Under the pieces are notes generated by a model that was given only the letters and a program-made list of their open reading frames with translations, was not told where the DNA came from and made no database searches. A DNA stretch of 64,000 bases. Origin: Arachnomyces sp. PD_36. Its lineage: Eukaryota > Ascomycota > Eurotiomycetes > Onygenales > Arachnomycetaceae. Shown piece after piece: positions 60,201-64,000 of this stretch. How positions within the stretch are numbered: the first letter of the stretch is position 1; each line of letters starts with the position of its first letter. The stretch covers positions 803,571-867,570 of the forward strand of contig JANTQE010000004.1 of NCBI GenBank assembly GCA_032988195.1, in the 5' to 3' direction. The position numbers were made by a program, and so were the translations under genes.

Positions 60201-60835
60201 GGGACGGTTCCACCAGTCCAGCACCACCCCTGATGGCAATGCGCGACAGCATGATCAAAAACCGAATGTCCTCGCCTTTCTTAAACCGCAACTCCTCCGC
60301 CCCATCCCTTGCAAAATACCAACAAGCATATACAGACGCATCCGCCGGATCCCCCACCGTTTTAAGAGGCCAAAACTTCGCCGCACCACCACCAGACGAT
60401 GACATGCCCCTAGCCCAACGCCGAGAACTGATCCGCCAACAATCCCTCAACAACAAAGGCGAACCCTCCGCCTTCTCCTACGCCAACTCCATAAATTCCT
60501 ACGACTACTCCCGCTCAGGCTCCCGCTCCCCCCTCTCCCCATCCTCCCGCCAACCCCCGGACTCGGGAATCCTCCGCGAAGCCAACCTCGCCGCCTGGCG
60601 AGAATCTGTCCGCGAGGAAATAGCCTTAGAGCATGCGCCAGAATCAACAGTCGAGATCCGTCGGGCAGACATGTTGATGGAGAAGCGGCAGTCCGTACGC
60701 GGGAAGCAGCAGGAGTCGATGATGGCGCAGTACCGGGATCATGCGCTCACTGAAGCGATGCAGAGGGGTGATATGCAGCATCTACATCGGGAAGCGATGA
60801 GGAAGATGCAGGCTCAGGCTAATAATCGTACATGA
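57213..60835 (+). CDS. Large DUF4203 membrane protein with Thr-rich ectodomain and disordered tail
   Basis: Five exons: 57213-57522, 57574-57703, 57760-57808, 57864-58251, 58305-60835; 1135 aa. It starts with a signal peptide (MRSLSLCLLLAFLLVGINSA), then a Thr/Ser/Pro-rich segment (TEAGASTSTTSTTEPTITTT) that should be heavily O-mannosylated. The DUF4203 domain follows with about seven spans: PAFVVSGVVLLIAGVVYTLI, AQVFLSTAFLAALSVAVLIV across two introns, GCLLGGFCLSMWLLALKPGG, YGLIGSTSFAGATATILGID, and VELAGIVVTCFIGIISQVK. From about residue 300 the rest is a cytosolic low-complexity tail: a basic, charged coil (RERRKARMSAKADEEEQRDR), long Ser/Pro stretches and a last helical part (MQRGDMQHLHREAMRKMQAQ). 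Relatives resemble TM7SF3/TMEM198 families; a surface-signalling role is inference. The start is the ATG two codons after a TTG. Confidence 0.86.
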
Positions 60836-61155
60836 CGAACGTTAATACTCTAATTCTTTCTTCTCCGTTTCTTTTTTCTTTCTTTTCCATTATCTCGGCG
60901 GGACTACCTCTCTCTTACTTACTTACTTCCCGCCATTCCACGCGCAAACGCACACACGCAAACGATGCACATTCGCTTCTCCAACCACTTCTTTTTCTTC
61001 TCTTTATTGTCTATTTTTTTCATTCATATACACCATTTACATACTGCTCGGGAATCTGCGAATCAGGGATTTTTCAAGGAGGCTGGCGTTCGTTTTTGTT
61101 TTACTATATTCCCTTCAAGTTCTCGTTTTAATACCTTTTTTTTTTTTGCTATATT
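60836..61155. other. 3' flank of the DUF4203 gene
   Basis: A 320-bp T/C-rich region (long TTTCTTT runs and a run of eleven T at 61139-61149), consistent with a 3' UTR and terminator. No coding frame supported. Confidence 0.4.
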
Positions 61156-62082
61156 TCACTGAGCGATTTTTCTGCATTGTACCAGGGGTCCTGATAATAG
61201 TGGGACGGACGAAGGGAGAATGGGAGGTGGAAGGGAGGGCAGGGAGGGTGGAATGAGGGAAGTTGAGAGAACGACGGACATGGGAAGAGGAGTGTGAAAG
61301 AGGAATGACTTCCAGGTGTAATAACAATTATTATTAGGGTTAGGTGCTACTATTATAATCATTCCTCGCATCATGTCGCCGTGCCTGCTCACTGGCTCCA
61401 GGGGTTCAAACCATTTCCTTGTTTGTGGTGCTCCGGAGTAACCCCTTCTCGGTGGATCGCAATACAATAATTGGCGAAAGTAGTCGCCGACAATCATGTT
61501 GCTCCCTCTAGGCTGCCGCCTACTTCCGTAAGTAACTGTCATCAAGAGATCGTATACGGTTTCAAGGCGATCGATGTCGTTGGCATGGCGAATACCGCAC
61601 GCCGCTGCTGCCACAGTAAACCCGGCTGCAATGGTGGAGAATATCGTGTGGCATAGCTTGGTTTTCAGGGTTGGCTTGCGCCCATCTTGCCACTGAAAAA
61701 ATGCGGTTCCCCCGTTTGTAGCAAGGGATAGGACGGCCAGCGCAATTGCGCCAACGTCTCTACCCTTGTCATCTCCGGCAAACGTCGAAGAAAGAGAGGT
61801 CACGACACATTGAATCAGGAACCAAACGGCCAGAAAGCCACTATGCCACGGGGCATAGCTCCACTCGTATTCTTGTGCGAGATACAATTTCGCATATTCG
61901 TTCTTCGGCCGGTTCGTTCTATCAACTTGATCAACGGATTCACAAATCACTCCCACTATGTCTCTTTTGAATTGAACAGATTCTTCCACTCGTCGCGGTA
62001 GGACAATTTGAATGATGTTGATACTTTACATCACAACGTTAGCCACAAAACCAAGTCAGCAGACCGAGAAAGGGTAACTTAC
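61156..62082 (-). pseudogene. Tandem membrane-protein copy A, no start codon
   Basis: The open frame 61989-61156 (277 codons) has only a GTG at its upstream end. It encodes EYAKLYLAQEYEWSYAPWHS, GFLAVWFLIQCVVTSLSSTF, a second hydrophobic part (GAIALAVLSLATNGGTAFFQ) and a third (FSTIAAGFTVAAAACGIRHA), so a small multi-span membrane protein of a family I do not know. Upstream lie a GTAAGT (62082) and an AAAG acceptor (62024) matching the first intron of copy B, but the exon before it meets a TAA in the required phase and contains no ATG: the duplication joined it to the tail of copy B. The C-terminal 60 residues look like read-through. Probably non-functional unless another start is used. Confidence 0.5.
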
Positions 62083-62590
62083 AGTTAAATTTGGCAAAGT
62101 AGCCGCTATTACCGACTGTATCGTTCTCTGATGGTGGGCGTCATCAGAAGATCACAGACAGATTCCCGACGGTCGATAGGCTTGGCGCGATTGAGGCTGC
62201 ACGCCGCTGTAGCCACCGTAAGCGTGGCTGCCGTCGTTGATAGGATGCTGTGCCACAGCTTTGTTCTCAGGGTCGACTTCCTCGACAAATGCCGAAGAAA
62301 GAGAGGTTACGACGCATCGAATCAGGAACCAAGGGAGGATAAAGGAGGTATGAAAAGGCGCATAGCGCCAGTCGATCTCTCGGGCCTGGTACTCTCTCGC
62401 GTACTCAATTTTGGACCATATTTCCTTAGCTATCTGATTGGGCCCCTGTTGAACAACCCCATCCACATCGTCGCGAAATGCAGGGGAGTTCAGCCAGTTT
62501 TGGGCGGTAAGTAGGAGTGATTCTAAACACCATAACGCTTAGCCACAAATCCAAACTATCAAACCGAGAAAGGGGAACTTACGCAGACAT
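62083..62590 (-). pseudogene. Tandem membrane-protein copy B, deletion and frameshift
   Basis: This copy keeps an ATG exon (62590-62583, MSA...), a 60-bp intron (62582-62523) and the block EYAREYQAREIDWRYAPFHT, SFILPWFLIRCVVTSLSSAF, closely matching copy A. Right after SSAF about 105 bp of copy A are replaced by about 10 bp, removing the second hydrophobic segment and shifting the frame; in the other frame the match resumes (STLRTKLWHSILSTTAA and ESVCDLLMTPTIRERYSR before a stop). A one-base difference near CGCGACGATGTGG also puts the ATG exon out of frame with the conserved block. It is therefore a broken paralogue. The first-intron donors of the two copies are exactly 500 bp apart. Confidence 0.6.
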
Positions 62591-62835
62591 TTTTAAATCT
62601 TGGAATTCTCTTTCTTCTATCTAGATTAAATTACTTCAGTTAGAATAGCTGCTGTCGAGCCTGGAGAAAGAATATCCCAAGAGAGATAGGAGATGCTGGG
62701 AGCCGCGTCAGGAGACTACCCTCTTGTAGCGAGGGTGAGGGTCTCGCTTGCCCAAAAAGACAACGTGAGGGTAGGAAGGGGGTCTATTGCGGAAGGCGTG
62801 TCTAACGAGGAAGGAAGAGAGCCTGGACTGACTAG
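62591..62835. other. Spacer before helicase fragment
   Basis: About 250 bp with no open frame of note; it contains repeated GAGGGTGAGGGT/GTGAGGGTAGGAAGG purine motifs. Confidence 0.35.
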
Positions 62836-63540
62836 CTATGTAAATGTGTTGATTACGTGACTCAAGAGCTCCGAAAGATAGACAGCACCTTCCATGTGTT
62901 CATTCACCACGGCGTTTAGACATCTGGCATTCTCGAGATAGTCACCCAACGCGTTACCAGCGTGCTTTCTTCTTTGCCTAGCGAGATCATCCGTCGTTAG
63001 CATGAAGATTGATGTCTCCTTCTGATCGCATCGCCCCGCCCTTGCTGCTTGTTGAGAGAGATCGATGATGGAAAACGACCCTCGATAGTGAACGACGGAT
63101 TCAACACCCGAAAAATCTAACCCCAGGCCAAGACCCGATGTCCCTACCACTACCGAAAGCTGCTGTCTTTGCAGATTTCGAATAATGTCTTCCTTTATGA
63201 GCGAATTCGTGTTGCTCTGGTGTACCGGGATATTGTAAGTGTTGCCGAGGCGTGTTGCCTTTTCCTTGGACATTGCAAATATCAGGGGATCCTTGCTGAG
63301 TCACCTCCGCTACATCCCCCCTGATACCCAAGCTAAACAAATAGCACCATCCCATCGTTTTTAAGATTGCCATAGCAAGAAAGGGATATCAGCGTACGTA
63401 TATCGCGGGGCTAGAATCCCGCCCATCCTTCTCATCCCTCAAAACCACATGGAACCGCGTTCCGCGATTCCTAATCGGTGTGATGACGTTGAGGTAACGA
63501 CAACAAGGTAGCGGCGATGAGATGGTGGTCAGCCCAGCGT
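62836..63540 (-). pseudogene. RecQ-like helicase C-terminal fragment, probably degenerate
   Basis: From about 63300 down to 62836 the frame reads KDPLIFAMSKEKATRLGNTY, VHQSNTNSLIKEDIIRNLQR, LSVVVGTSGLGLGLDFSGVE, SVVHYRGSFSIIDLSQQAAR AGRCDQ: the RecA-2 half of a RecQ-type DNA helicase, with motif V (GTSGLGLGLDF) and motif VI as QQAARAGRC (the usual QExGRAGRDG altered). Upstream in another frame NVITPIRNRGTRFHVVLRDE resembles the linker between the two helicase halves; the two could be joined by an intron (GTACGC near 63390 to CTCAG near 63303), but no RecA-1 half (Walker A or DEAH) is found in the window. It may be a relic of a mobile or subtelomeric helicase family. The 3' end of the frame stops at 62836. 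Confidence 0.55.
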
Positions 63541-63552
63541 TTCTGGAGCCAC

Positions 63553-63927
63553 TCAATCGAGCTTTTCTTCATCTGAGGGATACAGTTCACCAGCTCTTCG
63601 TTTCCGGAGCCACTCCAACAAACATTGCTTTACCTGCGGGACATGGTCCCCGGTCACAGTGTAAGGGTCATCAATATTGAAGCACCAGAACGTTTTCTTA
63701 ACCCAGTCCGAGTCGCGCCACGTTTTCCATATCTTTACCATCGCCTCCTTCTCCTCGGGTGTCTTAAAAATCTGTCTATCGTGTAAGTCTTCGCGTTGAC
63801 CCGCCCACCGTTCAAGCACTTCATCGGGGTAAGCACCCCCATGGTCATCTCGGAGAGCCCGCAGAACCTGGTCGATTAATCCAGCAGTGGATGTAGCTTC
63901 GGCGTTGTCAGGCCAATATCGCAACAT
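63553..63927 (-). CDS. Unrecognised ORF, possible part of the helicase element
   Basis: A 124-codon frame (starting LRYWPDNAEATSTAGLIDQV) with WVKKTFWCFNIDDPYTVTGD, VPQVKQCLLEWLRKRR and an acidic end YPSDEEKLD. Composition is protein-like and helical; Trp-rich in the middle. Just after its stop another frame continues SSIEWLQKRWADHHLIAATL, so it may be frameshifted or spliced towards the helicase fragment. No family was recognised. The initiating codon is not certain and the gene may extend beyond the window. Confidence 0.4.
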   Translation of the reverse strand: MLRYWPDNAEATSTAGLIDQVLRALRDDHGGAYPDEVLERWAGQREDLHDRQIFKTPEEKEAMVKIWKTWRDSDWVKKTFWCFNIDDPYTVTGDHVPQVKQCLLEWLRKRRAGELYPSDEEKLD

Positions 63928-64000
63928 CCAGGTTCACCAGTGTATCAATTCCCCCCTAATGTTGCTAGCATTCACGGTGACTCGTAAGATCTCCCCCCAC

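Noticed and set aside
61331..61345. TTATTAGGGTTAGG as a telomere-like repeat
   Set aside because: Only a single TTAGGG-like unit, not an array.
1..64000. CRISPR arrays, tRNA, rRNA, secondary-metabolite or defence clusters
   Set aside because: No regularly spaced repeats, no recognisable tRNA or rRNA signature and no polyketide, NRPS or similar genes were seen on reading both strands.

Overview
This 64-kb window is nuclear DNA of a filamentous ascomycete (Pezizomycotina). The reasons are short GT-AG introns (mostly 46-160 bp) with CTAAC/CTGAC-like branch sites, a fungal squalene epoxidase, a Ste3-type pheromone receptor, an AA9 lytic polysaccharide monooxygenase, a DUF4203 protein and several lineage-typical proteins of unknown role. 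I cannot name the genus. Gene density is low: about 16 credible protein genes, several intergenic spacers of 1.5-6.4 kb, and no tRNA, rRNA or CRISPR that I could see.

Layout, left to right: a doubtful ORF (0.6 kb); a mitochondrial PPR protein and ERG1 (1.4-6.2 kb, +); a six-exon mitochondrial APH/AIM9-like protein (7.3-9.3 kb, -); a 133-aa protein of unknown function (10.3 kb, +); a Cid1/Trf4-type nucleotidyltransferase with a long disordered tail (12.5-16.0 kb, -). A 6.4-kb divergent spacer with hairpins and purine/pyrimidine tracts follows, then a low-complexity protein ending in W-G motifs (22.4-24.2 kb, +) and an SLC35F-like transporter (25.6-27.0 kb, -). Next come the PP4 regulatory subunit SMEK/Psy2 (29.4-32.9 kb, +), an Ala-rich secreted protein (34.7-36.3 kb, +), an LDAH-like lipid-droplet hydrolase (37.4-38.7 kb, +), and DCP1 (-) divergent from an OCRL-like inositol 5-phosphatase (+) at 38.8-43.6 kb. 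The right third holds an unrecognised multi-pass membrane protein (44.2-45.9 kb, -), an AA9 LPMO (47.9-48.9 kb, +), STE3 (50.9-52.4 kb, +), the mitochondrial SSB RIM1 (53.2-53.9 kb, -) and a large DUF4203 membrane protein (57.2-60.8 kb, +).

The last 3 kb looks different: two damaged tandem copies of a small membrane-protein gene set exactly 500 bp apart, and a piece of a RecQ-like helicase. This suggests the edge of a rearranging or mobile-element-rich tract.

The genes are mostly unrelated housekeeping functions (sterol synthesis, mitochondrial DNA and RNA maintenance, mRNA 3'-tagging and decapping, phosphoinositide turnover, PP4 signalling) plus two niche functions (mating sensing, polysaccharide oxidation). 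I see no biosynthetic or defence cluster. The most unusual sequence-level observations are repeated AAG 3' splice sites (4 of 40 modelled introns), an inverted and tandem decamer cluster upstream of STE3, paired CreA-like and Xyr1-like sites upstream of the LPMO, and the broken tandem pair. All exon models were made by eye from reading frames, splice signals and family memory; none was checked by alignment.
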